DNA from: Edaphobacter lichenicola
Lineage (GTDB): Bacteria > Acidobacteriota > Terriglobia > Terriglobales > Acidobacteriaceae
Assembly (NCBI RefSeq): GCF_025264645.1
Contig: NZ_CP073696.1
Span: forward strand, 3,782,001 to 3,846,000
Reading direction: 5' to 3'
Length of the DNA: 64,000 nucleotides
The position numbers and the translations under genes are program-made. Positions 18,149 through 30,827 of the stretch are shown one piece after another. Position 1 is the stretch's first letter; every line of letters begins with the position of its first letter. Under the pieces are notes generated by a model, which ran no database searches, had not been told where the DNA came from, and saw only the letters and a list, made by a program, of their open reading frames with translations.

Positions 18149-18843
18149 TGCCGTCCATGCGGGCGATACTTCAAGTAACCAAGCCCCACCCTCATATTGT
18201 GCTGCACCGTCGCCGGCACACTAATCGCAACACAAACCCCGAGAATCGCGTGAGCAATCCCCAACGTAAACAAGTTGCGATAGTGAAGAAAAACCATGCA
18301 CGCCGCCACCCCCCAAATCAGTGTCATCACCGTCAGCACCGGATTGGGCAGATGCGCAAAGGCAAACAACCCCGCCGCCACCAACACCGCAACACGCCTG
18401 TCCGGCATCAGCCGTTGCAGACGGCGGAGCATAAAATCCTGCAACAAAAACTGCTGAAAGAGCGACCAGATCGCATAGCCCCAGAAGCTTTGCACAAACC
18501 GAAACGGACTGGGCGGCGCATGCAGGGTCTGCAGTCGTCTCGCCAATAAAACGGCTCCCACCGACGCACAAAGAGCAATCCCCACCACCCAGAGCGACGA
18601 AACAAAGCCCTTCAAACGGACTCCCATCGCATCCCAGCTATCAAATGAACTCCAAGTTGCAAAACCGACCCAACCGACGGTTACGAAATACAACACACTC
18701 CGCAGCGGCGCCGGAGTCCAGATCACAATCAGAATGAGACCATATCCAACGGCCAGATCGAGCAACGTACGCCGTCTCCAACGCGTAGCCTCAGACCGAC
18801 CTCCCGCCGGTAAATCCAATGCGCCAATCGTGCCGGAGCTCAT
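18073..18843 (-). CDS. CPBP-like membrane protein lacking the catalytic glutamates
   Basis: This 256-residue membrane protein follows the CPBP fold. It keeps the second motif (FAFAH, Phe160 and His164) and a third motif GIAHAILG. In the first motif, however, the expected EExxxR is replaced by QQFLLQ (130-135). Both glutamates and the arginine are therefore missing, and it is predicted not to cleave peptides by the standard mechanism. It may be a non-catalytic family member or act through other residues. It is convergent with the intact family member at 17273, and the two genes overlap by 76 bases at their 3' ends. Confidence 0.75.
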   Translation of the reverse strand: MSSGTIGALDLPAGGRSEATRWRRRTLLDLAVGYGLILIVIWTPAPLRSVLYFVTVGWVGFATWSSFDSWDAMGVRLKGFVSSLWVVGIALCASVGAVLLARRLQTLHAPPSPFRFVQSFWGYAIWSLFQQFLLQDFMLRRLQRLMPDRRVAVLVAAGLFAFAHLPNPVLTVMTLIWGVAACMVFLHYRNLFTLGIAHAILGVCVAISVPATVQHNMRVGLGYLKYRPHGRHHLNQMDHKVSTVAWVTADAPTRRS

Positions 18844-18933
18844 AGTAACTCGTCCAAAAATCGAATCAGATGATTAGACTGCAGCCACGTGGATTCGTGT
18901 CAAGCAATTGGTGCTTTCACTCAGTCCTTCAAG

Positions 18934-21087
18934 CTACTCCTCTGCATCATCATGAATCGGTCGTTTCGCAGTGGCCAGGATCTTCTCGGCCAGCAATGGT
19001 GGCACCACATCATAGTGGTCCATCTCCATCCGGAAACTCCCCCGTCCCTGCGTGATCGAAGTAAGCGTCGTTCCATAACTCAGCATCTCGGCCATCGGCA
19101 CCTCGGCACGAACCGTAGTTCCCGCGCCGCCGCTCTCCATCCCCTGCACACGGCCACGCCGTCCATTCAGATCTCCCAACAACGCACCCGCAAACTCATC
19201 CGGCGCTTCAATCTCAACCCGCATTACCGGCTCCAGTAGAGCCGGCTTTGCCTGCTCCATGCACTTGCGAAAAGCCAATCGCGCCGCCATCTTGAATGAC
19301 ATCTCGCTCGAGTCCACATCGTGGTAGCTCCCATCAAAAACAGTCACCTTCAAATCGACGACCGGGTAACCCGCCAAAAAGCCACGCACAGCCGACTCAC
19401 GAACACCTTTCTCTACCGCCGGGACATACTGACGCGGAATCGACCCGCCAAAAATCTCGTTCGCAAACACCACTCCGCCCCCGCGCGGCAGCGCCTCCAT
19501 ACGAATCTTGCAGTCGCCAAACTGTCCATGGCCACCGGTCTGCTTTTTATAACGCCCCTGCGCCTCGGCCTTGCCGCGGATCGTCTCGCGATACGGAATC
19601 TTCGGGGCTTTCAAGGTCACATCCGTGTGGTATCGCCGCTTCAACTTCGACACCACCGCCTCAATATGCTGTTGTCCCGCACCCGCCACCAGAAACTCAT
19701 TCGTCTGCGGATCGCGGAAGAACTTCACCATCGGATCATCTTCCATCACCTTATGCAGAGCGGGAGCAAGCTTGTCCTCGTCTGCACGCGACTTCGGCTC
19801 GATCGCATACGTCATCGCCGGCTCGGGCATCGGTACTGGCTCGAGATAGACCTCATGCGCCTTATCGCCCAGCGTGTCACCCGTCAACGTAACTCGTAGT
19901 TTTGCGACCGCACCAATATCTCCGGCATGCAGTTCGGTTACCTCAACCGCCTTACGCCCTTGCATAATCGACAGATGCGCCAGCCTCTCCGGCTCATGAC
20001 GCGTGAAGTTCTGCACCGTCTTATCCGTCGTCATCATGCCGCTAACGACCTTGAAAAAAGAGATCCTCCCTGCAAAGGGATCGGTCATCGTCTTGTACAC
20101 ATACAGCGCAAGCGGCTCCTTATCGTCCACCTTGCGCATCACGATCTCATCCTGATCGTCGACCGCTCCCGCACCGCTGCCATTGACCGAGACAGAGTGC
20201 AGCACCCCTCGCGTCGCCACCGGCTCGCGCTCCGTCGGCGCCGGTGCATACACCTTCAGAAAATCAAGCAGATGGTCAGTCCCCACATTTCTCAGACCGC
20301 TGACATACAGCACGGGAAAAATACGATCCTCGCGAATCGCCTCATGCAGCGCGACGATGAGGTGTTGTTCAGGAATCGTGCCCTCGCGAAAGAACTCCTC
20401 CATCAACTCGTCTTTCCCCTCGGCGACAAGCTCAACCAACGCTTCATGCGCAGCCTTTGCGTCCGCCTTCACCGACTCAGGAATCGGCCCAACCTCACCA
20501 CGCCCATCACCGTCCGGCTTGTACAGATAAGCCTTCATCGTCACCAGATCGACCACACCATGAAATCCGTGTTGGTCAACAATCGGCAGCTGCACCGGCA
20601 CAATCTGCCTTCCCCACTTCTCCTGCAAAAGCTCGATCATTCGTTGCCGCCCCACTCTGCTATCGGCCTTGGGATGGTCAACCTGGTTGATAACCACGAC
20701 ACGCGGCAAGCTGACCTCGGCAGCATACTTCCAAACCCTGTCTGTGACAGCCTCAGCACCGCACTGCGCATTCACTAGCACCAACGCCATCTCTACAGGC
20801 AACATCGCCGCACGTGTCTCGTGCACGAACATATGAAAACCAGGTGTATCGATCAGATTGATTTTGACGCCACTCCACTCCGCAAACGCCACCGCATTCG
20901 ACATGGTCGTCCTGCGTGCCATGTCCTCTTCGTCATAACACGTCACAGCCGAGCCATCCTCTACTCGGCCGCGAGTCGAGGTCATCTTCGCGGCATGCAG
21001 TAGTGCGCAGATCAGCGTTGTCTTTCCACAATGCGCGTGGCCCACCACGGCCACGTTGCGAATATCGCCTCCCAGATAGACCTTCAT
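18934..21087 (-). CDS. EF-G-like translational GTPase (paralogue of FusA)
   Basis: The 717-residue protein has the five-domain layout of elongation factor G: a GTPase domain with P-loop GHAHCGKT (16-23) and DTPGF, a beta-barrel domain (about 300-380), then domains III-V with the GGHGQFGD segment typical of domain IV. The start at ATG 21087 has AAGGAG eight bases upstream, whereas the longer frame to 21123 has no ribosome site. The G4 motif reads NQVD in place of NKxD, which may change nucleotide affinity or specificity. No ribosomal-protein or tufA genes are near, so this is a stand-alone EF-G-like protein rather than the main fusA. Its exact role is unknown. Confidence 0.85.
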   Translation of the reverse strand: MKVYLGGDIRNVAVVGHAHCGKTTLICALLHAAKMTSTRGRVEDGSAVTCYDEEDMARRTTMSNAVAFAEWSGVKINLIDTPGFHMFVHETRAAMLPVEMALVLVNAQCGAEAVTDRVWKYAAEVSLPRVVVINQVDHPKADSRVGRQRMIELLQEKWGRQIVPVQLPIVDQHGFHGVVDLVTMKAYLYKPDGDGRGEVGPIPESVKADAKAAHEALVELVAEGKDELMEEFFREGTIPEQHLIVALHEAIREDRIFPVLYVSGLRNVGTDHLLDFLKVYAPAPTEREPVATRGVLHSVSVNGSGAGAVDDQDEIVMRKVDDKEPLALYVYKTMTDPFAGRISFFKVVSGMMTTDKTVQNFTRHEPERLAHLSIMQGRKAVEVTELHAGDIGAVAKLRVTLTGDTLGDKAHEVYLEPVPMPEPAMTYAIEPKSRADEDKLAPALHKVMEDDPMVKFFRDPQTNEFLVAGAGQQHIEAVVSKLKRRYHTDVTLKAPKIPYRETIRGKAEAQGRYKKQTGGHGQFGDCKIRMEALPRGGGVVFANEIFGGSIPRQYVPAVEKGVRESAVRGFLAGYPVVDLKVTVFDGSYHDVDSSEMSFKMAARLAFRKCMEQAKPALLEPVMRVEIEAPDEFAGALLGDLNGRRGRVQGMESGGAGTTVRAEVPMAEMLSYGTTLTSITQGRGSFRMEMDHYDVVPPLLAEKILATAKRPIHDDAEE

Positions 21088-21276
21088 ACTCAGGCTCCTT
21101 CCAGAAAAATCTGAATGGATCAATCTCAGTTACAGATGAGGGCTCTTCCCAAGCGTTCTCGGCCGCATCTGTTGTGAATAGAAATACCGTCACTGGCCTC
21201 AAGTTCAGACCGTCCAAAGGCCCATATCTTGAGGAGCACGGATGCTATCACAAACGCAGTTTCCGTTCCTCCCGAA

Positions 21277-21290
21277 ATTTGCGCGCAAAT
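21277..21290. promoter_or_regulatory. 14-bp perfect palindrome, possible operator
   Basis: ATTTGCGCGCAAAT is a perfect 14-base palindrome between the end of the LacI-type gene and the start of the EF-G-like gene, about 190 bases upstream of the latter. Perfect palindromes of this size are typical binding sites for dimeric regulators. No protein can be assigned to it. Confidence 0.35.
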
Positions 21291-21337
21291 AGATCTTGGC
21301 GGCAAAGACTCATCCCACGAAATATCTCTTTCCGCAC

Positions 21338-22417
21338 CTATCGTTTAACATTGGCCGGCGGACATGTCGACTCCCGCACTACCAGTTCAGGCTCGACGAT
21401 GATCTGTTGCGCATGCACCGTCAACTCAGACGTCCCGATCTGCTCCAAGACAGTCTGAGCCGCGAGCATCCCCATCCTCCGCAACGGCTGCCGCACCGTC
21501 GTCAGCGCCGGATTCTGAAACGCCGCCGACTGTACATCATCAAACCCCACCACAGAAACATCCTGCGGTACATGCAGGCCCGCCTCTCTCAACGCTTTGA
21601 TCGCGCCGATGGCAGACACATCATTGAACGCAAACAACGCCGTAAACGTTTGCCCCTCCGACAACAGTGCTCGAGTTGCAACATAACCCGGCTCATGCGT
21701 CGGTTGGTCTCCCACCAGCTGCGCGACGAGCTTCGGAACGACAGTCAATCCCCGCTTCTCCATCGCATGACGAATCCCGCGCCACCTTGACTCCGTATCC
21801 GAGCTAAACCTCTGTCCCTTGATAAACGCTACTCGACGGTGTCCCAGTTCGCCCAGATGATCAATAGCAAGCTCCGCCGCCATCCTGTGATTTAACACAA
21901 TATTGGTCACGCCTTTAGGCTCATGATGACCCGACACCGTGACAGTCGGAATCGCCCACCGGTCCCGCAGCAACGTGTCCACCGCAATCACGCCTTCAAC
22001 CGCCCGGTCACGAAACAACTGCTCGCTTCTCGCGATCATCTCCTCACGATGATGATGGCTGACCAGAAAATAAAAGTAGTCCGCCTGCATCAGAGCATCT
22101 TCAATTCCACTCAACACAAGCGTCGCGTAGCCTTCGCTCACCTCAGGCACAATCACGCCGACCGTCTGGCTTCGCCGATTGCGCAGAGAGCGAGCAAACA
22201 GATTCGGCCTGTAGTTCAACATCTCCGCCGCAGCAAAGATGCGGTCCTGCGTAACCTTCGGTATCGAACGAGCCGCAGGCGCCCCACTCAATACACGCGA
22301 GATAGCCGCCACCGACAGCCCAAGATGATCGGCGACGGCCTTTAAATTCGTCACCTTCGACTCCGCCTTGGGCGATGCTGTCTTTGCAGCTTCTGAGATC
22401 CGCGGACTTCTAGGCAT
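21338..22417 (-). CDS. LacI-family transcriptional regulator
   Basis: The 359-residue regulator has a polar N-terminal extension, a LacI helix-turn-helix (about 23-45, NLKAVADHLGLSVAAISRVL) with hinge (RPNLFARSLR) and a periplasmic-binding-protein-like sugar domain (about 80-340). LacI proteins bind operators as dimers and release DNA on binding a sugar. It is transcribed divergently from the glycoamylase-domain gene at 22641, which is the natural candidate target. A CGTTT-AGGC-AAACG inverted repeat lies in the shared intergenic region. Confidence 0.93.
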   Translation of the reverse strand: MPRSPRISEAAKTASPKAESKVTNLKAVADHLGLSVAAISRVLSGAPAARSIPKVTQDRIFAAAEMLNYRPNLFARSLRNRRSQTVGVIVPEVSEGYATLVLSGIEDALMQADYFYFLVSHHHREEMIARSEQLFRDRAVEGVIAVDTLLRDRWAIPTVTVSGHHEPKGVTNIVLNHRMAAELAIDHLGELGHRRVAFIKGQRFSSDTESRWRGIRHAMEKRGLTVVPKLVAQLVGDQPTHEPGYVATRALLSEGQTFTALFAFNDVSAIGAIKALREAGLHVPQDVSVVGFDDVQSAAFQNPALTTVRQPLRRMGMLAAQTVLEQIGTSELTVHAQQIIVEPELVVRESTCPPANVKR

Positions 22418-22497
22418 TCAAGCAGTCTGTCACAAATTAGTCATGAAAGAACAAAGAGTTAACCCCTTTCCTCTCTTTTTCATAACGAAAACGAAGA

Positions 22498-22511
22498 CGT
22501 TTAGGCAAACG
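22498..22511. promoter_or_regulatory. Inverted repeat, candidate LacI-type operator
   Basis: CGTTT (22498-22502) and AAACG (22507-22511) are mirrored around a four-base AGGC. AAACG/CGTTT half-sites are common in LacI-family operators, though those usually lack such a spacer. It sits between the divergent regulator and glycoamylase-domain genes, about 130 bases before the latter. Confidence 0.35.
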
Positions 22512-22640
22512 ATTGACCGGCTGTGCCACAATAGAAACGAAAGCGCCAAAAGTTGCATCAAACTGGGAGGCACTTAAAGCTTTTATCAACCAAAAGAGTC
22601 AGATAAATCGGTACCGACAAGAACGTACGATAGATAGAGA

Positions 22641-26259
<3,619 letters not shown>

Positions 26260-26260
26260 T

Positions 26261-26310
26261 CAAGTCACGAAGTGACCGCGTCGCGCGCAGCGAGCCCGTC
26301 CGGCAGGACA
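26261..26310 (+). repeat. Three-hairpin 50-bp element, copy 1
   Basis: The element consists of three back-to-back inverted repeats: GTCAC-GAA-GTGAC, TCGC-GCGCA-GCGA and GTCC-GGCA-GGAC. It ends 20 bases before the start codon of the formate/nitrite-type channel gene, so it would lie in that gene's 5' leader if transcribed. The second copy, at 59509-59558, matches at 43 of 50 positions. Strand is given by the downstream gene. Confidence 0.7.
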
Positions 26311-26330
26311 ATATCCTCTAAGATCATCCC

Positions 26331-27242
26331 ATGCCCTTCCGCCTCCGCCGCTACCCACCCCAACCCGCCGCAGCGTCTACGCAGGACGCACAAAAAAACC
26401 TCGAGCGCCCCAGCGCCCAGGACATCTACGAGCAAGTCGCCAACAACGCCCGCCAGGAGCTCGGCCGCTCGAGCATCTCCCTCGCCATCTCCGGACTCGC
26501 CGGCGGCATCTTCATGGGCCTCTCCGCCCTCGGCAACGCCATCGCCATCGCCCTCCTCACCAACCCCGGCACCGTTCCCTCCCACACCATCTTCTTCGTC
26601 GGCAAGATGTTCTACCCTCTCGGCTTCATCGTGGTCATCCTTGGCCGCTCCCAGCTCTTCACCGAAAACACCCTCTACCCCGTAGCCCTCGTCTTGGCAG
26701 AAAAGAAACACTTCTGGAAGACCCTCCGCCTCTGGGCCACAGTCCTTCCCGCCAATGTGTTAGGCGCCCTCGCCTTCGCCGCCATCGCCGCCCTCACCAG
26801 CGCCCTCAAACCCGAAATCGTTCAAGCCATCGCAGGCCTCGGCCTCGAAGCCATCCACAACCCCGCCTCGACCATCTTCTGGAGCGGCGTCATGGGTGGA
26901 TGGATCATCGCCACCGTCGCCTGGCTCGTCTCCGGCTCTCACTCCATCACCGGCTCCGTCATGATCATCTGGATGCTGACCTTCGTCGTCGGCCTCGGCA
27001 ACTTCGCTCACTGCATCGCCACCAGCGGCGAGATCCTCACCGCCATCCTCATCGGCAAAGCCGCATGGTCCACCTACCCCATCTGGCTTCTCCCTGCCGT
27101 AGCCGGCAACATCTGCGGCGGCGTAGGCATGGTCACCCTCCTCGAATACGGCCAAGTCATCTACGGTGGCGACGCCGAAGCCGAGGCCATCGCTCCTCAT
27201 GTAAAAGAGGACACCAAATCAGAAGAATCAACCAAAGCGTAG
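26331..27242 (+). CDS. Formate/nitrite transporter (FNT) family protein
   Basis: The 303-residue protein has a soluble N-terminus (1-55) and six membrane helices in the FNT pattern, with family signatures GGIFMGLSALGNA, NFAHCIATSGEIL and GNICGGVGMV. FNT proteins are pentameric channels for formate, nitrite or hydrosulfide. The residue pattern around NFAHCIATSGE is closest to YfdC-like members, whose substrate is not established. No formate or nitrite metabolism genes are near. The start is 20 bases after a conserved hairpin element. Confidence 0.88.
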   Translation: MPFRLRRYPPQPAAASTQDAQKNLERPSAQDIYEQVANNARQELGRSSISLAISGLAGGIFMGLSALGNAIAIALLTNPGTVPSHTIFFVGKMFYPLGFIVVILGRSQLFTENTLYPVALVLAEKKHFWKTLRLWATVLPANVLGALAFAAIAALTSALKPEIVQAIAGLGLEAIHNPASTIFWSGVMGGWIIATVAWLVSGSHSITGSVMIIWMLTFVVGLGNFAHCIATSGEILTAILIGKAAWSTYPIWLLPAVAGNICGGVGMVTLLEYGQVIYGGDAEAEAIAPHVKEDTKSEESTKA

Positions 27243-27392
27243 CATTTCGGTCTAATCAACGAACACCTCAAAGCAGTCTTGTAATCTTCCCGTCAATAAT
27301 CGGGCAGCATCAGTCTCACTGCATCCACATCCTGCATCTTCCGTCCTCCGCGGTCGTCCAATGGGAAGCAATACGAAATCCCAGGAGCCTGC

Positions 27393-28394
27393 ATGTCCAA
27401 CACCGTAAAGATCGTTCGCTTCCACAAAACAGGCGGCCCCGAAGTTCTTCAGTTCGACGAACTACCTCTCCCCGAACCCACCCACGGAGAAGTTCGCCTC
27501 CGCGTCAAAGCTCTCGGCCTCAACCGCGCCGAGGTCATGTTCCGCAACGGCCAATATCTCGAAACTCCCATCGTTCCCGCAAAGAACGGTTACGAAGCCT
27601 CCGGCATCATCGAAGCCGTCGGCCCCGGCGTGGATCCTGCATGGATCGGCAAGACTGCAAGCACAGTCCCCGGCCTGTTCAGCCTCAACGCACACGGTGT
27701 CTACGGCGAAGTCGCCATCGTCCCAGCCGCAGCGCTCGCCGAATACCCTGCCCAGCTCTCCTACGAAGAAGGTACCTCCATCTGGATGCAGTACCTCACC
27801 GCATACGGCGGCCTCATCATGCTGGGCCATCTCAAAAAAGAAGACTTCGTTCTCATCACAGCAGCCAGCAGCAGCGTAGGCATCGCAGCAATTGAAATCG
27901 CGAAAGCAGAAGGTGCCACCAGCATCGCCGTCACCCGCACCGCCGCGAAAAAAGCAGAGCTGCTCAAACTTGGTGCCGACTACGTTATCGTCTCCGACGA
28001 AGAGGACCTCGTTGTCCGCGTCAAAGCGATCACCGACGGCAAAGGCGCGCGAATCGTATTCGATCCCATCGGCGGCAAGATCGTCGAATCACTCGCAGCA
28101 GCCGCCTCGAAAAACGGCATCATCTTCGAATACGGTGCCCTCGCCCCCGAGCCAACTCCCTACCCACTCTTCACCGCGCTCAGCAAATTCCTCACCATCA
28201 GGGCCTACACCCTCTTTGAAGTTGCTGCCAACCCCATCGAGTTTCCCAAAGCCAAGAAGTACATCTTCGACCACATCGTCGCGGGCAACTTCAAGCCACT
28301 CATCGACAAGACCTTTCCTTTCTCCGAGATCATCGACGCCCATCGCTACATGGAGTCCAACGCTCAGATCGGCAAGATCGTAGTCACTGTCTAG
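27393..28394 (+). CDS. MDR-superfamily NAD(P)-dependent quinone-oxidoreductase-like enzyme
   Basis: The 333-residue protein has the medium-chain dehydrogenase fold: a GroES-like catalytic domain (about 1-125, GPEVLQFDELPLPEP, GLNRAEVMFRNG) and a Rossmann domain (about 130-270) with the NADPH loop in ITAASSSVGIAAIEIAKAEG. No zinc-binding cysteine cluster is visible, so it belongs with the zinc-independent quinone or enoyl reductases rather than the alcohol dehydrogenases. An AGGAG site precedes ATG 27393. It stands alone between unrelated genes; the substrate is unknown. Confidence 0.88.
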   Translation: MSNTVKIVRFHKTGGPEVLQFDELPLPEPTHGEVRLRVKALGLNRAEVMFRNGQYLETPIVPAKNGYEASGIIEAVGPGVDPAWIGKTASTVPGLFSLNAHGVYGEVAIVPAAALAEYPAQLSYEEGTSIWMQYLTAYGGLIMLGHLKKEDFVLITAASSSVGIAAIEIAKAEGATSIAVTRTAAKKAELLKLGADYVIVSDEEDLVVRVKAITDGKGARIVFDPIGGKIVESLAAAASKNGIIFEYGALAPEPTPYPLFTALSKFLTIRAYTLFEVAANPIEFPKAKKYIFDHIVAGNFKPLIDKTFPFSEIIDAHRYMESNAQIGKIVVTV

Positions 28395-28418
28395 TCGCAC
28401 ACCACAAAGCCACCTAGT

Positions 28419-28439
28419 GCCGCAGCACTCTACTGCGGC
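28419..28439. terminator. Hairpin between convergent genes, possible terminator
   Basis: GCCGCAG and CTGCGGC form a perfect seven-base stem with a seven-base loop that overlaps the stop codon of the minus-strand gene. It lies between two convergent genes and could stop transcription from either side. There is no strong U tract, so an intrinsic terminator is not proven. Confidence 0.4.
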
Positions 28440-29428
28440 GCTTTATCTTCGCCCAGGTTCAACAGCGTATCCACGTTGCTCTTATCAATCAGCGAAACGC
28501 CCGTATCGATAAACGAGGGCACAGGCGCAAACGAATCCAGCGCGTAATCCTGTACCAACGGCTTCACCGGGTAATGATGGACATCGTCCAGCGCCTTCAG
28601 CCCAACCACAGCCATCGTGAAAGGTTTCTGCGAGATAGTCGAATCGATCGTTCCATCCCGAATGCCCTGTAGTACGGGCTGGTCAACGTCCATCGCAACG
28701 AGCAACCGGTCCTTCACGCCAGACCGACGAACCTCCTCGGCCACATCCCGCCCCGAAGCCGCCTCGAGGCAAATAATCGCATCAATCCTGTTCGCACCAG
28801 TTCGCGACAGATAATCTTTAGTCTGGTCCATCGCAAGACCAGAGTCTCCCTTCATATCGAAGACATCGATTACCTTGATCCCGGGGTACTTCGCGAAAGC
28901 ATCGTTGTACCCCTTTAGACGTTCATCAATATTCGGCTGCCCAGGAATCGAGAAGAAGACCACATTCCCTTTACCATTCACTTTTTCTGCCACACGCAAT
29001 CCACCCAGTCGCCCGGCCTGCAGATTGTTGGTTCCAATGAAGTACAGCCGGTCACTCTGCGGAGCATCCGAATCCATCGTAATCACAGGAATCCCCGCGT
29101 CCATCGCGGCGTTGATCTCCGGCGTCATCAACTGCGCACTGGCCACCGAGACCAAAATCCCTGCAGGTTTTTGTGCGACAACCGTCCGAAACTCCGCCAC
29201 CTCGCCCTGCGGATCAAATGTAGTCGTACCACGCATCTCAGCCGAAACACCATATTGCGTCGCCGCCTTCTGAAAACCGGCATTCGCAGACTTCCAATAA
29301 GGCAGGTTGATATTGGTTGCAATCAGGTAGTAGTGCTCGTCCTTACTATGCCGCGTGCATCCAGCAAGCAATGGAAGCAAGGTCGCCATTAAAAACGCAA
29401 AAAGGAACTGCCTCTTCAAAAGACTCAT
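28430..29428 (-). CDS. Sugar-type ABC substrate-binding lipoprotein
   Basis: The 332-residue protein is a periplasmic-binding protein of the ribose/galactose type (about 35-310) with a lipoprotein signal peptide and lipobox LLAGC (cysteine 23). ATG 29428 follows GGAGG by six bases; a frame back to 29575 adds unrelated residues. Family members bind a sugar or related ligand and hand it to an ABC importer. No importer ATPase or permease is encoded nearby, so this is an orphan receptor. It is clearly paralogous to the gene at 29696, including the shared end of the mature N-terminus (HSK-E-YYLIATN). Confidence 0.88.
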   Translation of the reverse strand: MSLLKRQFLFAFLMATLLPLLAGCTRHSKDEHYYLIATNINLPYWKSANAGFQKAATQYGVSAEMRGTTTFDPQGEVAEFRTVVAQKPAGILVSVASAQLMTPEINAAMDAGIPVITMDSDAPQSDRLYFIGTNNLQAGRLGGLRVAEKVNGKGNVVFFSIPGQPNIDERLKGYNDAFAKYPGIKVIDVFDMKGDSGLAMDQTKDYLSRTGANRIDAIICLEAASGRDVAEEVRRSGVKDRLLVAMDVDQPVLQGIRDGTIDSTISQKPFTMAVVGLKALDDVHHYPVKPLVQDYALDSFAPVPSFIDTGVSLIDKSNVDTLLNLGEDKAPQ

Positions 29429-29695
29429 GCTCATCCTCCGGCAAAAACTTTCTATGCAGGCAATAAACAGGTCAAAAAGCGGACCGAAGCTCAACTTATT
29501 CTTTGGGTGCCAGATACTACTCCAAGCGACAGAGAAGAGTAAAACTTTGCCCGAGACACCACCCCGGATGAACAACGGAAAAGTCTTCGAAGAATGAGCA
29601 ACGCTGCTCTAGCGCTCACACCGTAAACGTGGACATGCACGAAATAACGCACACCTACGGAGTAGGATTCTTTGGAAACGTATCGAGTAACAGAC

Positions 29696-30682
29696 CTACT
29701 TATTCGCCGCGGCCTGCTTCTTCAAAACAGCATCGAGATTTGTCTTGTCCACCAATGCGACTCCTGTATTCACGAAGGCCGGGAACGGTGAGTAAGGATC
29801 CAGCGCGAAGTCTGCATCAAGCGGCTTTACCGGATAGTGATGTATCTCGTCCAGCGCCTTCAGCCCCAGAAACGCCATCGTGTACGGCTTCTGAGAGATC
29901 GTTGAATCGATCGTTCCATCGCCCACAAGCTTCAGTGTGTCGGAGTCCACATCCATCGCAACCAATAAGCGGTCGGTAGCATTCCGTCTCTTGAAGGCCT
30001 CCGCAACATTTACACCCGACCGCGAATCCAAACAGACGAACGCATCAATCCTGGCCGGGCCCGTCCGCGCAAGGTACACACCCGCCTGGTCCAGCGCCGT
30101 TCCCGGGTCCGCCTTGATGTCGAACACCTCTACCACCTTGATCCCCGGATAAGCAGTGAAGATATCCTGATAGCCTTTCAGTCGTTCATCCAGATTCGGC
30201 TGCCCTGGATTACTGAAAAACACAACGTTTCCCTTACCATTCAGCTGCGCCGCCACACGCCTTCCACCCAGTCGCCCAGCCTCCAGGTTATTGGTTCCGA
30301 TAAAGAACAGCCGCTTGCTCTCCGGCGCATCCGAGTCGATCGTAACCACCGGAATACCCGCCGCAATCGCGGCATCAATCTCCGGTGTCATCAACTGCGA
30401 GTTCGCAACCGACACAAGAATTCCCGCCGGCTTCCTCGCCACCATCGCCTTGAATTCATCCACCTCTGCCTGAGGGCTCAACCCTGCCGGACCACGCGTG
30501 TCGACCGAAACTCCATACTCAGTGCCCGCCGCCTCAAATCCAGCCGCACCAGCCTTCCAATAGGGCACTGCCGTGTTCGTAGCGATCAGATAATACTGTT
30601 CGCTCTTGCTATGTCGGTTACATCCCGACACCAGTGGAAGCACCACCGCTAAAAGCGCAAAGGAAATCCGTTTGCTCACCAT
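29696..30682 (-). CDS. Sugar-type ABC substrate-binding lipoprotein, paralogue
   Basis: The 328-residue protein has a lipobox (VSGC, cysteine about 21) and the same two-lobe sugar-binding fold as the neighbour at 28430. Both share motifs such as GIPV-TIDSDAP, FIGTNNL-AGRLGG-RVA, NGKGNVVFFS-PGQPN and GTIDSTISQKPYTMA. I chose ATG 30682, six bases after GGAGG, over an in-frame TTG at 30688. The pair looks like a tandem duplication, with the copies since diverged at the loops that would contact ligand. There is no importer partner in the window. Confidence 0.88.
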   Translation of the reverse strand: MVSKRISFALLAVVLPLVSGCNRHSKSEQYYLIATNTAVPYWKAGAAGFEAAGTEYGVSVDTRGPAGLSPQAEVDEFKAMVARKPAGILVSVANSQLMTPEIDAAIAAGIPVVTIDSDAPESKRLFFIGTNNLEAGRLGGRRVAAQLNGKGNVVFFSNPGQPNLDERLKGYQDIFTAYPGIKVVEVFDIKADPGTALDQAGVYLARTGPARIDAFVCLDSRSGVNVAEAFKRRNATDRLLVAMDVDSDTLKLVGDGTIDSTISQKPYTMAFLGLKALDEIHHYPVKPLDADFALDPYSPFPAFVNTGVALVDKTNLDAVLKKQAAANK

Positions 30683-30827
30683 CGTCAACCTCCGGAACTT
30701 CTTCTCTATAAGTCATCTCGATCCCCGCAGCGAGCGAACGCCCAGTGGCATCATTCCCACGAGAGCAGGATATTACTCCAACTGTTGAGATGCTGAAAAC
30801 CTGATATCAACTAAAATCATTCTCAGC

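Noticed and set aside
26900..27895. 331-codon plus-strand frame over the FNT and MDR genes
   Set aside because: It is a shifted-frame shadow with Arg/His/Ser-rich translation; both underlying proteins are well-supported in other frames.
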